Assembly (NCBI GenBank): GCA_027943335.1
Contig: BSBK01005139.1
Coordinates: 1,088,001 to 1,152,000 of the forward strand
Reading direction: 5' to 3'
DNA length: 64,000 nucleotides
DNA from: Chamaecyparis obtusa
Taxonomy: Eukaryota; Streptophyta; Pinopsida; Cupressales; Cupressaceae
This document shows positions 22,601 through 37,100 of the stretch, in pieces. Within the stretch, counting starts at the first letter, position 1. Every line of letters begins with the position of its first letter. The notes beneath the pieces are model-generated. The model saw nothing but the letters and a program-made list of their open reading frames with translations, did not search any database and had not been told where the DNA came from. The translations under genes and the position numbers were made by a program.

Positions 22601-25600
22601 TCATCAAACAGTTGACCAATTCGGTGATTTGTAAGCTTAGAATGGCTTGTTACGTGATTGTACCTGATTCTCATAGAACAGTTGACCAATTCAGTAATTT
22701 GCAAGCTCAGAATGGCTTGTTAATTATTGTAGCTGATTCTCATCGAACGGTTAACCGATTTGGTGATTTGTAAACTCAGAATGGCTTCTTACATGATTGT
22801 AAATGATTCTCATCGAACGGTTCACCGATTCAATGATTTGTAAGCTCAGAATGGCTTGTTACATGATTATAGCTGATTCTCATAGAATGGTTGACCGATT
22901 TGGTGATTTGTAAGCTCAGAATAGCTTGTTACATGATTGCAATTGATTCTCATTGAACAGTTGACCGATTCGGTGATTTGTAAGCTCAGAATGGCTTGCT
23001 ACATGATTGTAGCTAATTCTCATCGAACGATTGACCGATTTAGTAATTTGTAAGCTCAAAATGGCTTGTTACATGATTGCAATTGATTCTCATCAAAGGG
23101 TTGATCGTTTCAGTGATTTGTAAGCTTAGAATGGTTTGTTACATGATTGTAGCTTATTCTCATCAAACGGTTCACCAACTCATTGACTTGTAAGCTAAGA
23201 AAGGCTTGTTACATGATTGTAGCTAATTCTCATCAAACAGTTAACCGTTTCAGTGATTTGTAAGCTCAAAAAGGCTTGTTATGTGATTGTAGTTGATTCT
23301 CATCGAAAAATTGACTAATTCAGTGATTTGTAAGCTCAGAATAGCTTGTTACATGATTGCAATTGAGTCTCATCAAATGGTTGACCGTTTCGGTGATTTG
23401 TAACCTCAAAATAGCTTGTTACGTGTTTGTAGCTTAGTCTCATCGAACAGTTGACCTATTCAGTGATTTGTAAGCTCAGAATGGCTTGTTATGTGATTAT
23501 AGCTGATTCTCATCGAACGGTTGACTAATTCAGTAATTTATAAGCTAAGAATAGCTTGTTACGTGATTGTAATTGATTCTCATCGAACGGTTCACTGATT
23601 CAGTGATTTGTAAGCTCAGAATGGGTTGTTACGTGATTGTAGCTAATTCTCATAGAATGGTTGACCAATTCATTGATTTGTAATCTCAAAATGGCTTGTT
23701 ACATGATTGTAATTGATTCTCACCGAACGGTTGACCGAGTTGGTGATTTGTAAGCTCAGAATAGCTTGTTACATGATTGTAATTGATTTTGATCAAATGG
23801 TTGACTGCTTCGGTGATTTGTAAGCTCAAAATGGCTTGTTACGCGATTGTAGTTGATTCTCATCCAACGGTTGACCGATTCATTTATTTGTAAGCTCAGA
23901 ATGGCTTGTCACGTGATTGTAGTTGATTCTCATCAAACGTTTGACTGATTCGATGATTTGTAAGCTCAAAATGACTTGTTACGTGATTGTAGCTGATTCT
24001 CATCGAACGGGTTACTGATTCATTTATTTTTAAGCCCAGAATGGCTTGTTGCGTGATTCTAGTTGATTCTCATAAAACAGTTGATCGATTCGGTGATTTG
24101 TAAGGTCAAAATGGCTTGTTACATAATTGTAATTGATTCTCACTGAACAGTTGACCGATATGGTGATTTTTAAGCTCTGAATGGCTTGTTACGTGATTGT
24201 CGCTAATTCTCATCAAACGGTTGACCGATTCAGTGATTTGTAAGCTTAGAATGGCTTGTTACGTGATTGTAGCTGATTCTCATCTAGCTGTTGACCGTTC
24301 GGTGATTTGTAACCTTAGAATGGCTTGTTACATGATCGTAGATGATTCTCATCTAATAGTTGACCGATTCGGTGATTTGTAAGCCCAGAATGGCTTGTGA
24401 TGTCATTGTAGCTGATTCTCATGGAACGGTTGACCGATTCAGTTATTTGTATGCTCAGAATAGCTTGTTACGTGATTGTAGCTGATTGTCATCGAATGGT
24501 TGACCGATTCAGTGATTTGTAAGCTCATAATGGCTTGTTACATGATTGTAGCTGATTCTCATTGAACGGTTGATCGATTCGGTGATTTCTAACCTCAAAA
24601 TGGCTTGTTATGTGATTGCAATTGATTTTCATCGAACTGTTGACCATTTCGGTGATATGTAAGTTCAAAATGGCTTATTACATGATTATAGCTTATTCTT
24701 ATCGAACAGTTGACCGATTCAGTGATTTGTAAGCTCAGAATGGCTTGTTACGTGATTATAGCTGATTCTCATTCAACGATTGACTGATTCGGTGATTTGT
24801 AAGCTCAAAATAGGTTGTTACGTGATTGCAATTGATTCTCATCAAATGGTTGACTGATACGGTGATTTGTTAGCTCAGAATTGCTTGTTACATGATTTGT
24901 AATTGATTCTCATCGAACGGTTGACCGATTCGGTGATTTGTAAGCTCAGAATTGCTTGTTATGTGATTGTAATTGATTCTCATCGAATGGTTGACCGATT
25001 CAGTGATTTGTAAGCTTAGAATGGCTTGTTACATGACTGTAGTTGATTCTCATCGAATAGTTGACCGATTCGGTGATTTCTAAGCTCAAAATTGCTTCTT
25101 ATGTGATTGGAGATGATTGTCATCAAATATTTTACCGATTCGGTGATTTGTAAGCTCAAAATTACTTGTTATTTTATTATAATTGATTATCATCGAACGA
25201 TTGATCGATTCAGTGATTTGTAAGCTCATAATGGCTTGTTATGTGATTGTAATTGATTCTCATTGAACGGTTGACCGATTTTGTGATTTATAAGCTCAGA
25301 ATAGCTTGTTACGTGATTATAATTGATTCTCATCAAACAGTTGACCGATTCGGTGATTATTAAGCTCAGAATGGTTTGTTACATGATTACAATTGATTCT
25401 CATCGAAGTGTTGACTGATTTGGTGATTTGTAAGCTCAAAATGGCTTGTTACATGATTGTAATTGATTCTGATCGAATAATTGATCGCTTCGGTGATTTG
25501 TAAGCTTAGAATGGCTCTTTACATGATTGTACCTGATTCTTATCCAACAGTTGACCGATTCATTTATTTGTAAGCTCAGAATGGGTTGTTACGTGATTGT

Positions 25601-28600
25601 AGCTGATTCTCATTGAACGTTTGACTGATTCGATGATTTGTAAGCTCAGAATGGCTTGTTACATGATTGCAATTGATTATCATCGAAGAGTAAACTTATT
25701 ACATGATTGCAATTGAGTCTCATCAAATGGTTTACCATTTCGATGATCTGTAAGCTTAGAATGGCTTATTACATGATTGTAGCTGATTCTCATCGAACGG
25801 TTGACCGATTCAGTAATTTGTAAGCTAAGAATGGCTTGTTACGTGATTGTAATTGATTCTCATCAAACGGTTGACCGATTTAGTAATTCGTAAAATTAAA
25901 ATGGCTTGTTATGTGATTGTAGTTGATTCTCATCGAATGGGTGACTGATTCAGTGATTTAAAAGCCCTTAATGGCTTGTTACGTGATTGTAGCTGATTCT
26001 CATAGAACGGTTGACCAATTCACTGATTTGTAATATCAAAATGGCTTGTTATGTGAATGCAATTGATTCTCATTGAACGGTTGACCAATTCAATGATTTG
26101 TAAGCTCAGAATGGGTTGTTACGTGATTGTAGCTAATTCTCTTCGAACAGTTGACCGATTCGGTGATTTGTAAGCTTAGAATGGTTTGTTCATGATTGCA
26201 GCTGATTCTCATCGAATGATTGACCGATTCGGTTACTTGTAAGCTCAGAATGGCTTTTTACATAATTGTAATCGATTCTCATCAAACAATTGACCGATTC
26301 GATAATTTGTAAGCTCAGAATGGCTTGTTACATGATTGTAAATTGATTCTCATCGAACGGTTGACTGATTCGGTGATTTGTAAGCTCATAACGGCTTGTT
26401 ACGTGATTGTAGATGATTCTCATCGAACAGTTGATCGATTCCATGATTTGTAATCTTAGAATGGCTTGATACATGATTATAGTTGATTCTGATCAAATGG
26501 TTGACCGATTCGGTGATTTGTAAGCTCAAAATGGCTTCTTACATGACTGTAAATGATTCTCATTGAACGGTTGACCGATTCGGTGATTTGTAAGGTCAGA
26601 ATAGCTTGTTACATGATTGCAATTGATTCTCATTGAATGGTTGACCATTTTTGTGATTTGTAAGCTCATAATGGCTTGTTAATGATTGTAGCTTATTCTC
26701 ATCGAATGGTTGACCGATTCGGTGATTTGTAAGCTTAGAATGGTCATTTACATGATTGTAGCTGATTCTCATCAAATGGTTGACTGATTAAGTAATTTGT
26801 AAGGTCAAAATAGCTTTTTACATGATTGCAACTGATTCTCATCGAACGGTTGACCGTTTCGGTGATTTGTAAGCTCGGAATGGCTTGTTACGTGATTGTA
26901 GCTGATTCTCATCAAATAGTTGACTGATTGAGTGATTTGTAATCTAAGAATGGCTTGTTATGTCATTGTAATTGATTCTCATAGAACGGTTGACCGATTC
27001 GGTGATTTGTAAGTTCAGAATGGCTTGTTACGTGATTGTAATTTATTCTCATCAAACAGTTGAACGATTTGGTGATTTGTAAGTTCAGAATGGCTTGTTA
27101 CATGATTGTAATTGATTCTCATACAATGGTTGACTGAGTCGGTGATTTGTAAGCTCAGAATGGCTTCTTACATGATTGTAAATGATTCTCATCAAACGGT
27201 TGAGTGATTTGGTGATTTTTAAGCTCAAAATTATGTGTTACGTGATTGCAATAGATTTTCATCGAACGATTGATCTTTTAAGTGATTTGTAAGCTTAGAA
27301 TGGCTTGTTACATGATTGTAGCTTATTCTCATCAAACGGTTGACTGATTCAGTGATCTGTAAGCTCAAACTGGCTTGTTACGTGATTGTAGCTGATTTTC
27401 ATCGAACGGTTTACCAATTCAGTGATTTGTAAGCTTAGAATGGCTTGTTACATGATTGTAGCTGATTCTTAGCGAACGGTCGACCAATTTGGTGATTTGT
27501 AAGCTAAGAATGGCTAGTTACGAGATTGTAATTGATTCTCATCGAATAGTTGACCGATTCAATGATTTGTAAGCTCAAAATGGGTTGTTACATGATTGTA
27601 GCTGATTCTCATCGAACGGTTAACAGATTCAATGATTTGTAAGTTCAGAATGACTTGTTACGTGATTGTATCTAATTCTCATCAAATAGTTGACTGATTT
27701 TATTATTTTTAAGCTCAGAATGGCTTGTTACATGATTGTAGTTGATTCTCATCAAACGGTTGACCGATTCGGTGATTTGTAAGCTCAGAATGGCTTGTTA
27801 TGTGATTATAGCTGATTCTCATCTAATGGTTGACCGATTCAGTGATTTGTAAGCTCATAATAGCTTGTTAGGTGATTGCAATTGATTCTCATAAAACGGT
27901 TGACCGATTCGGTGATTTGTCAGCTAAGAATGGCTTGTTACGTGATTGTAATTGATTCTCATCGAATTGTTGACCTATTCAAAGATTTTTAAGCTCAAAA
28001 TTGCTTCTTACGTGATTGGAGATGATTCTCATCGAATGGTTGACCGATTCAGTGATTTGTAAGCTTAGAATTGCTTGTTATGTGATTGTAATTGATTCTC
28101 ATTAAATGGTTGATCGATTCAATGATTTTTAAGCTTATAATGGCTTGTTACATGATTGTAGTTGATTATCATCGAATGGTTGACCGATTCAGTGATTTGT
28201 AAGCTCAAAATGGCTTGCTACATGATTGTAAATGATTCTCATTAAACGGTTGACTGATTTGGTAATTTGTAAGCTCAAAATGGCTTATTACATGATTGCA
28301 ATTGATTCTCATCGAATGATAAACTTATTAAATGATTGCAATTGATTCTCATCGAACAGTTTACCATTTCAGTGATTTGTAACCTCAGAATGGCTTGTTA
28401 CATGATTGTAGTATATTCTCATTGAAATGGTTGACCAATTTAGTAATTTTTAAGCTAAAAATGGCTTGTTACATCATTGTAATTGATTCTCATCGAATGG
28501 TTGATCGATTCAGTGATTTGTAAGATTAGAATGGCTTGTTACGTGATTATAGTTGATTCTCATCAAACGGTTGATGGATTCAATGATTTATAAGCTCAGA

Positions 28601-29734
28601 ATGGCTTGTTACGTGATTGTAATAAATTCTCATCGAACAGGTGACTGATTCGATGATTTGTAAGCTCGGAATGGCTTGCTACGTGATTGTAACTGATTCT
28701 CATCGAACGGTTGACCGATTCGGTAATTTGTAAGCTCAAAATGGCTTATTACATGACTATAATTGATTCTCATCGAACTGTAAATATATTACATGATTGC
28801 AATTGATTCTCATCAAACAGTTTACCATTTTGACTATTTGTAAGCTCGAAATGGCTTCTTACATGATTGTAGTTGATTCTCATTGAACGGTTGACTGATT
28901 CAGTAATTTCTAAGTTAAAAATGGCTTGTTACGTGATTGTAATTGATTCTCATTGAACGGTTGATCGATTCAGTGATTTGTAAGATCAGAATGGCTTGTT
29001 ACGTGATTGTAGCTGATTCTCATCGAACGGTTGACTGATGCAGTGATTTATAAGCTCATAATAGCTTGTTACATGATTGTAGCTAATTCTCATTGAATAG
29101 TTTACCGATTCAATGATTTGTAAGCTAAGAATGGCTTGTTACATGATTGTAATTGATTGTTATTGAACGGTTGACCGATTCAGTGATTGCTAAGCTTAGA
29201 ATGGCTTGTTACATGATTGTAAATGATTCTCATCGAACGATTGACCGATTCAATTATTTGTAAGCTCAAAATGGCTTGTTACATGATTGTAGCTAATTCT
29301 CATCAAACGGTTGACCGATTCAGTGATTTCAAAGCTTAGAATGGCTTGTTACATGATTGTAATTGATTGTCATCGAACAGTTGACCGATATGGTGATTTG
29401 TAAGCTCAAAATAGCTTGTTACGTGATTATAGCTAATTCTCATCAAACGGTTGACCGATTTGATGATTTGTAAGCTCAAAATGGCTTGTTACGTGATTGG
29501 AGCTAATTCTCATCCAACGTTTGACCGATTTGGTGATTTGTAACCTCAAAATAGCTTGTTAAGTGATTGTAGATGATTCTCATCGAACAGTTGACCGATT
29601 CAATGATTTGTAAGCTCAGAATGGCTTGTTACATGATTGTAGCTGATTCTCATCGAACGATTGATCGATTCAGTGATTTGTAAGCTCAAAATAGCTTGTT
29701 ATGTGATTGTAATCAATTTTCATTAAATAGGTGA

Positions 29735-30540
29735 TGAATCATCTACAATCACATAAGAAGCCATTATGAGCTTATAAATCACTGAATCAGTGAACTGTTC
29801 GATGAGAATCAGGTAGAATCACAAAATAAGTCATTCTGATCTTACAAATCACTGAATTGGTCAACCCTTCGATGAGAATTAATTACAATCATGTAACAAG
29901 GCATTTTTAGCTTACAAATTACAAAATCAGTCAACCGTTCGATGATAATCAACTACAATCACGTAACAAACCATTCTGAACTTACAAATCACCGAAACGG
30001 TAAACTGTTCGATGAGAATCAATTGTAATCATTTAATAAGTTTACGGTTTGATGAGAATCAATTGCAATCATGTAGTAAGCCATTTTGAGCTTACAAATT
30101 ACTAAATCGGTCAACCGTTTGATGAGAATCAGTTACAATCACGTAGCAAGCCATTCTGAACTTACAAATCACTGAATTGGTCAACCGTTTGATGAGAATC
30201 AGCTACAATCACGTAACAAGTCATTCTGAGCTTAAAAATCACTGAATTGGTCAACCGTTTGATGAGAATCAACTACAATCATGTAACAAGTCATTCTTAG
30301 CTTACAAATCACTAAATCTGTCAATCTTTCGATGAGAATCAGCTACAATCACATAACACACCATTCTAAGCTTACAAATCATGAAAATGATCAACTGTTC
30401 GATGAGAATAAATGAAAATCATGTAACAAGCCATTCTGAGCTTACAAATCATGAAATCATTCAACTATTGGATGAGAATCAGCTGCTATCATGTAACAAG
30501 CCTTGCTGAGCTTACAAATCATCGAATCAGTCAACCTTCG
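29735..30540 (-). repeat. Inverted block 1 of the 70-bp satellite
   Basis: From 29735 the monomers read as the reverse complement (for example CAACCGTTCGATGAGAATCA and ATTCTGAGCTTACAAATCA) until 30540, about 11.5 units. It contains an inverted 40-bp marker monomer at 30014-30054. The neighbouring unit with CTTGCTACGTGATTGTAACT (inverted) matches the forward context of the marker at 28765, so the block looks like an inverted copy of the forward segment just to its left. Confidence 0.93.
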
Positions 30541-30850
30541 ATTGTAGCTGATTCTCATTGAACGGTTGACAAATTCAGTGATTTGTAAGATCAAAATGGC
30601 TTGTTTCGTGATTGTAGCTGATTCTCATCGAACGGTTGACTGATTCAGTGATTTATAAACTCATAATGACTTGTTACATGATTGTAGATGATTCTCATCG
30701 AATAGTTGACTGATTCGCTGATTTGTAAGCTCATAATGGCTTGTTACATGAATGCAATTTATTCTCATCAAACGGTTGATCGATTTCATGATTTGTAAGC
30801 TCAGAATGGCTTGTTATGTGATTGTAATCAATTCTCATCGAATAGGTGAC
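30541..30850 (+). repeat. Short forward block between the two inverted blocks
   Basis: About four and a half monomers in forward orientation. Its last monomer and the switch at 30840-30860 closely resemble the switch at 29720-29740, including the rare AATAGGTGA word, so this block and its right edge probably arose by duplication of the first junction. Confidence 0.9.
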
Positions 30851-32425
30851 AAATCAGCTACAATCACGTAACAAGTCATTCTGAGCTTACAAATCACCGA
30901 ATCGGTTAACCGTTTGATGAGAAATAGTTACAATCACATAACAAGCCATTCTGAGCTTACAAATCACCGAATCGGTCAACCATTCAATCAGAATACATTA
31001 CAATCACGTAACAAGCCATTCTAAGCTTACAAATGACTGAATCGGTCAACACTTCGATGATAATCAATTACAATCACGTAAGAAGCCATTCTAAGCTTAA
31101 AAATCACTAAATCGGCTAATAGTTCGATGAGAATCAATTACAATGACGTAACAAGCCATTGTGAGCTTACAAATCACTGAATCAGACAACCATTTGATGA
31201 GAATATATTACAATCACATCACAAGTAATTCTAAGCTTACAAATCACCGAATCGGTCAACCGTTTGATGAGAATCATCTCCAATCACGTAAGAAGCAATT
31301 TTGAGCTTAAAAATCATCGAATCGGTGAACCGTTTGATGAGAATCAATTACAATCATGTAACAAGTCATTCTGAGCTTACAAATCACCGAATTGGTCAAC
31401 TGTTTGATGAGAATCAATTGCAATCACCTAACAAGCCATTGTTAGCTTACTAATCACCGAATCGGTCAACCGTTCTATTAGAATCAGCTATAATCACATA
31501 ACAAGCTATTATAAGCTTACAAATCACCGAATAGGTCAACCATTTGATGAGAATCAGCTACAATCACGTAACAAGTCATTCTAAGCTTACAAATCACTAA
31601 ATCGGTCAACCGCTTGTTGAGAATCAATTACAATCATGTAAGAAGTCATTATGAGCTTACAAATCACTGAATCAGTCAACTGTTCGATGAGAATTAATTA
31701 AAATCACGTAACAAGCCATTCTGAGCTTAAAAATCACCGAATCAGTCAACCGTTCAATGAGAATCAATTACAATCATGTAACAAGCCATTCTGAGCTTTG
31801 AAATCAATGAATTGATCAACCATTCAATAAGAATCAATTATAATCACATAACAAGTCATTCTTAGCTTACAAATCACTAAATCGGTAAACTATTCGATGA
31901 GAATTAGCTACAATCATGTAACAAGTCATTATGAGCTTATAAATCATTGAATCAGTCAACTGTTCCATGAGAATCAGCTACAATCATTTAACAAGCCATT
32001 CTGATCTTACAAATCATTGAATTGGTCAACCGTTCAATGAGAATCAATTAGAATTACATAAGAAGCCATTTTTAGCTTAGAAATTACTAAATCGGTCAAC
32101 CGTTCGATGAGAATCAACTACAATCACATAACAAACCATTCCGAGCTTACAAATCACCGAAATGGTAAACTGTTTGATGGGAATCAATTACAATCATATA
32201 ATAAGTTTACTGTTCGATGAGAATCAATCGCAATCATGTAATAAGCCATTTTGAGCTTATAAATTACCGAATCAGTCAACCGTTCGATGAGAATCAGCTA
32301 CAATCACGTAAGAAGCTATTCTGAGCTTACAAATCACCGAATCGGTCAACCGTTTGATGAGAATCAACTACAATCACATAACAAGCCATTCTCATCTTAC
32401 AAATCACCAAATCGGTGAACCGTTT
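30851..32425 (-). repeat. Inverted block 2 of the 70-bp satellite
   Basis: About 22 monomers read on the minus strand, ending at CGTTTG around 32425, where forward monomers resume with GCTAATTTTCATCG. It carries an inverted 40-bp marker monomer at 32181-32221. No other sequence is inserted at either edge. Confidence 0.93.
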
Positions 32426-32729
32426 GCTAATTTTCATCGAACGATTGACCGATTCAGTGATTTGTAACCTCAGAATGGCTTTTTATGTGATTGTAGATGA
32501 TTCTCATCGAACGGTTGACCGACTTGGTGATTTGTAAGCTCAGAATGGCCTTTTCTGTGATTGTAATTGATTCTCATAGAACGGTTGACTGATTCAGTGA
32601 TTTGTAAGCTCAAAATGACTTGTTACGTGATTGTAGCTCAAAATGACTTGTTACATGATTTTAATTAATTCTCATCAAACGGTTGACCGACTTGATCATT
32701 TGTCAGCTTGTAATGGCTTGTTACGTGAT

Positions 32730-34110
32730 TGTAGCTAATTCTCATTGAACGGTTCAACAATTCGGTGATTTGTAAGCTCAGAATGGCTTGTTACGTGATT
32801 GTAATTGATTCTCATCGAACGGTTCACTGATTCTATGATTTGTAAGCTCAGAATTGTTTGTTACGATACTGTAATTAATTCTCATCAAATGGTTGACCAA
32901 TTTGGTGATTTGTAAGCTCAAAATAGCTTGTTACGTGATTTCTCATCGAACGGTTAACGGATTCTTTGATTTGTAAGCTCAAAATGGCTTGTTACATGCT
33001 TGTCGCTGATTGTCATCGAACGGTTGACTGATTTGGTGATTTTTAAGCTCAAAATGGCTTGTTACATGATTGGAGTTAATTGTCATCAAACGGTTGACCG
33101 ATTCGATGATTTCTAAGCTCAGAATGGCTTGTTACGTGATTGTAGCTTATTCTCATACAACGGTTGACTGATTCAGTGATTTTTAAGCTCAGAATAGCTT
33201 CTTACATGATTGTAAATGATTCTCATCAAATGGTTGACCTATTCGGTGATTTGTAAGCTCAGAATAGCTTATTACGTGATTGCAATAGATTTTCATTTAA
33301 CGATTGACCGTTTCGGTGATTTGTAAGCTCAAAATTGCTTGTTACATAATTGTATCTTATTCTCATCGAATGATTGACCGATTCAGTGATTTGTAAGCTC
33401 AGAATGGCTTGTTACGTGATTGTAGCTGATTCTCATTGAACGGTTCAACGATTCAGTGATTTGTAAGCTCAGAATGGCTTGTTACGTGATTTTAATTGAT
33501 TCTCATCGAACGGTTGACTGATTCTGTGATTTGTAAGCTCAAAATGGTTTGTTACGATACTGTAATTGATTCTCATCAAATGGTTGACCAATTCGGTGAT
33601 TTGTAAGCTCAAAATAGCTTGTTATGTGATTTCTCATCGAACGGTTAACGGATTCGATGATTTGTAAGCTCAAAATGGCTTGTTACATGATTGTAGTTGA
33701 TTGTCATCGAACGGTTGACCGATTTGGTGATTTTTAAGCTCAGAATGGCTTGTTACATGATTGGAGTTGATTGTCATCAAACGGTTGACCGATTCAATGA
33801 TTTCTAAGCTCAGAATGGCTTGTTATGTGATTGTAGCTTATTCTCATACAACGGTTGATTGATTCAATAATTTTTAAGCTCAGAATGGCTTCTTACATGA
33901 TTGTTAATGATTCTCATCAAACGATTGACCTATTCGGTGATTTGTAAGCTCAAAATGGCTTATTACATGATTGCAATAGATTTTCATTTAATGATTGACC
34001 GTTTCGGTGATTTGTAAGCTCAAAATTGCTTGTTACATGATTGTATCTTATTCTCATCGAATGGTTGATCGATTCAGTGATTTGTAAGCTCAGAATGGCT
34101 TGTTACGTGA
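32730..34110 (+). repeat. Tandem higher-order duplication of 691 bp within the satellite
   Basis: Private variants recur exactly 691 bp apart. A monomer lacking 9 bp (GTGATTTCTCATCG, with GGTTAACGG after it) is at 32941 and 33632. TCTCATACAACGG is at 33151 and 33842. GTTACGATACTGTAATT and GATTTTCATTTAA are also seen in both copies. Ten units of 70 minus 9 gives 691, so this is a ten-monomer higher-order unit present twice. The outer limits are approximate, set where private variants stop matching. Confidence 0.85.
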
Positions 34111-37100
34111 TTGTAGCTGATTCTCATTGAACGGTTAACCAATTCGGTGATTTGTAAGCTCAGAATGGCTTGTTACGTGATTATAATTGATTCTCATCGA
34201 ATGATTGACCGATTCAGTTATTTGTAAGCTCAGAATGGCTTGTTACATGATTGTGATTGATTCTCATCGAACGATTGATTGATTCAGTCATCTGTGAGCT
34301 AAGAATGGCTTGTTACATGATTATAGTTGATTCTCATCGAACGGTTGACTAATTCGGTGATTTGTAAGCTCAGAATGGCCATTTACTTGATTGTAGCTGA
34401 TTCTCATCGAACGGTTGACCGATTCAGTAAGTTGAAAGTTCAAAATAGATTGTTACATGATTGCAATTGATTCTCATCGAACGGTTGACTGTTTCAATGA
34501 ATTTTAAGCTCAGAATGGCTTGTTACATGATTGTAGCTAATTCTCATCAAACGGTTGACCAATTCAATTATTTGTAAGCTCAGAATGGCGTCTTATGTGA
34601 TTTCAAATGATTCTCATCAAACAGTTGACCAATTCGTTGATTTGTAAGCCTAGAATGGCTTCTTACGTGATTGTAGTTGATTCTCTTCGAACGATTGACC
34701 AATTCGGTCATTTGTAAGCCCAGAATGGCTTGTTACATGATTGTAGCTAATTCTCATTGAACAGTTGAATGATTCGGTGACTTGTAAGCTCAGAATGACT
34801 TGTTACATGATTGTAATTGATTCTCATTGAATGGTTCACCAATTCGGTGATTTGTAAGCTCATAATAGCTTCTTACGTGATTGTAATTGATTCTCATCCA
34901 ATGGTTGACCGATTCGGTGATTTGTAAGCTCAGAATGGCTTGTTACATGATTGTAGTTGATTCTCATCGAACGGTTGACCGATTCAGTTATTTGTAAGTT
35001 CATGATGGCTTGTTACGTGATTATAGCTGATTCTAATCAAACGATTAACCGATTGAAGGATTTGTAAGCTCGAAATTGCGTGTTACGTGATTGTAGCTGA
35101 TTCTCATCAAACGGTTGATAGATTTGGTAATTATTAAGCTCAAAATAGCTTGTTACATAATTCTAATTGATTCTCATCGAATGGTTGACCGTTTAGGCGA
35201 TTTGTAAGCTCAGAATGGCTTGTTATGTGGTTGTAGCTGATTCTCATTGAACGGTTGATCAATTCAGTGATTTGTAAGCTCAGAATGGCTTCTTACGTGA
35301 TTATAGATAATTCTCATCGAACGGTTGACCAATTCAGTGATTTGTAAGCTCACAATGGCTTGTTACATGATTGTAATTGATTCTCATCAAAAGGTTGACC
35401 GATTCGGTGATTTGTAAGCTCATAATAGCTTGTTATGTGATTGTGATTGATTCTCATTGAATAGTTGACCGATTCGATGATTTTTAAGCTCATAATTGCT
35501 TGTTACGTGATTGTAATTGATTATCATATAACGATTGACCGATTTAGTAATTTTTAAGCTCGGAATGGCTTGTTACGTGATTGTAGTTGATTCTCATTGA
35601 ATGGTTGACCGATTCGATGATTTTTAAGCTCAGAATGGCTTCTTACGTGATTGTAGCTGATTCTCATAGAATGGTAGATCGATTCGGTGATTTGTATGCT
35701 CAGAATGGCTTCTTACGTGATTGTAACTGATTCTCATCAAACAGTTGACCGATTCGGTGATTTGTAAGCTCAGAATGGCTTTTTACGTGATTGTAATTGA
35801 TTCTCATCGAATGGTTGACCGATTCAGTCATTTATGAACTCAGAATGGCTTGTTACATGATTGCAATTGATTCTCATTGAATGATTGACCGTTTCGATTA
35901 TTTTTAAGCTCGAAATGGCTTGTTCATGATTATAGTTGATTCTCATCGAACAATTGACCGATTCAGTTATTTGTAAGCTCATAATGGCGTCTTACGTGAT
36001 TGCAAATGATTCTCATAAAATGGTTGATCAATTCAGTGATTTGTATGCTTAGAATGGCTTGTTACATGATTGCAATAGATTCTCATCGAACAGTTGACTG
36101 ATTTAGTGATTTGTAAGCTCAGAATTGCTTGTTACGTGATTGTAATTGACTCTCATCGAATGGTTGACTAATTTGGTGATTTGTAAGTTCAAAATGGCTT
36201 GTTACGTGATTGTAATTAATTCTCATTGAACGGTTGACCGATTCGATGATTTGTAACCTCAGAATGGCTTGTTACATGATTGTAATTCATTCTAATCGAA
36301 CGGTTAACCGATTTAGTGATTTGTAAGCTCAGAATGGCTTTTTACATGATTGTAATTAATTCTCATCGAACGGTTGACCGATTCGGTGATTTGTAAGCTC
36401 AAAATAGCTTGTTACGTTATTGTAATTGATTCTCATTGAACGGTTGATCCATTCAATGATTTGTAAGGTCATAATGGCTTGTGACATGATTATAATTGAT
36501 TCTCATCGAACGGTTGACCGATTCGATGATTAGTAAGCTCAGAACGGCTTGTTATGTGATTATAATTTATTCTCATCAAACGGTTGACCGATTCGATGAT
36601 TTGTAAGCTTAGAATACCTTGTAACATGATTCTAAATGATTCTCATTGAACGGTTGACCAATTCAGTGATTTGTAAGCTCGGAATGACTTGTTACGTGTT
36701 TGTAGCTAATTCTCATCGAATTGTTGACCGATTCAGTGATTTGTAAGCTCATAATGGCTTGTTACATGATTGTAGCTGATTGTCATCAAACGGTTGACCG
36801 ATTCGGTGATTTGTAAGCTCAAAATGTCTTCTTACAGGATTGTAAATGATTCTCATCAAATGGTTGACCAATTCGGTGATTTGTAAGCTCAGAATGGCTT
36901 ATTATGTGATTGTAATAGATTCTCATCGAACGGTTAACCATTTTGGTGATTCAGTTATTTGTAAGCTTAGAATGGCTAGTTATGTGATTGTAGTTCATTC
37001 TTATCAAACGGTTGACCGATTTGGTGATTTGTAAGCTCAAAATGGCTTGTTACATGATTGGAGATAATTCTCATCGAACGGTTGATCGATTCAGTGATTT

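Noticed and set aside
24197..24382. 61-codon ORF inside the satellite, with similar ones at 36846-37034, 42180-42443 and 49540-49725
   Set aside because: They are accidental openings in the 70-bp repeat. The frame changes each unit because 70 is not divisible by three, and their residues only restate the monomer.
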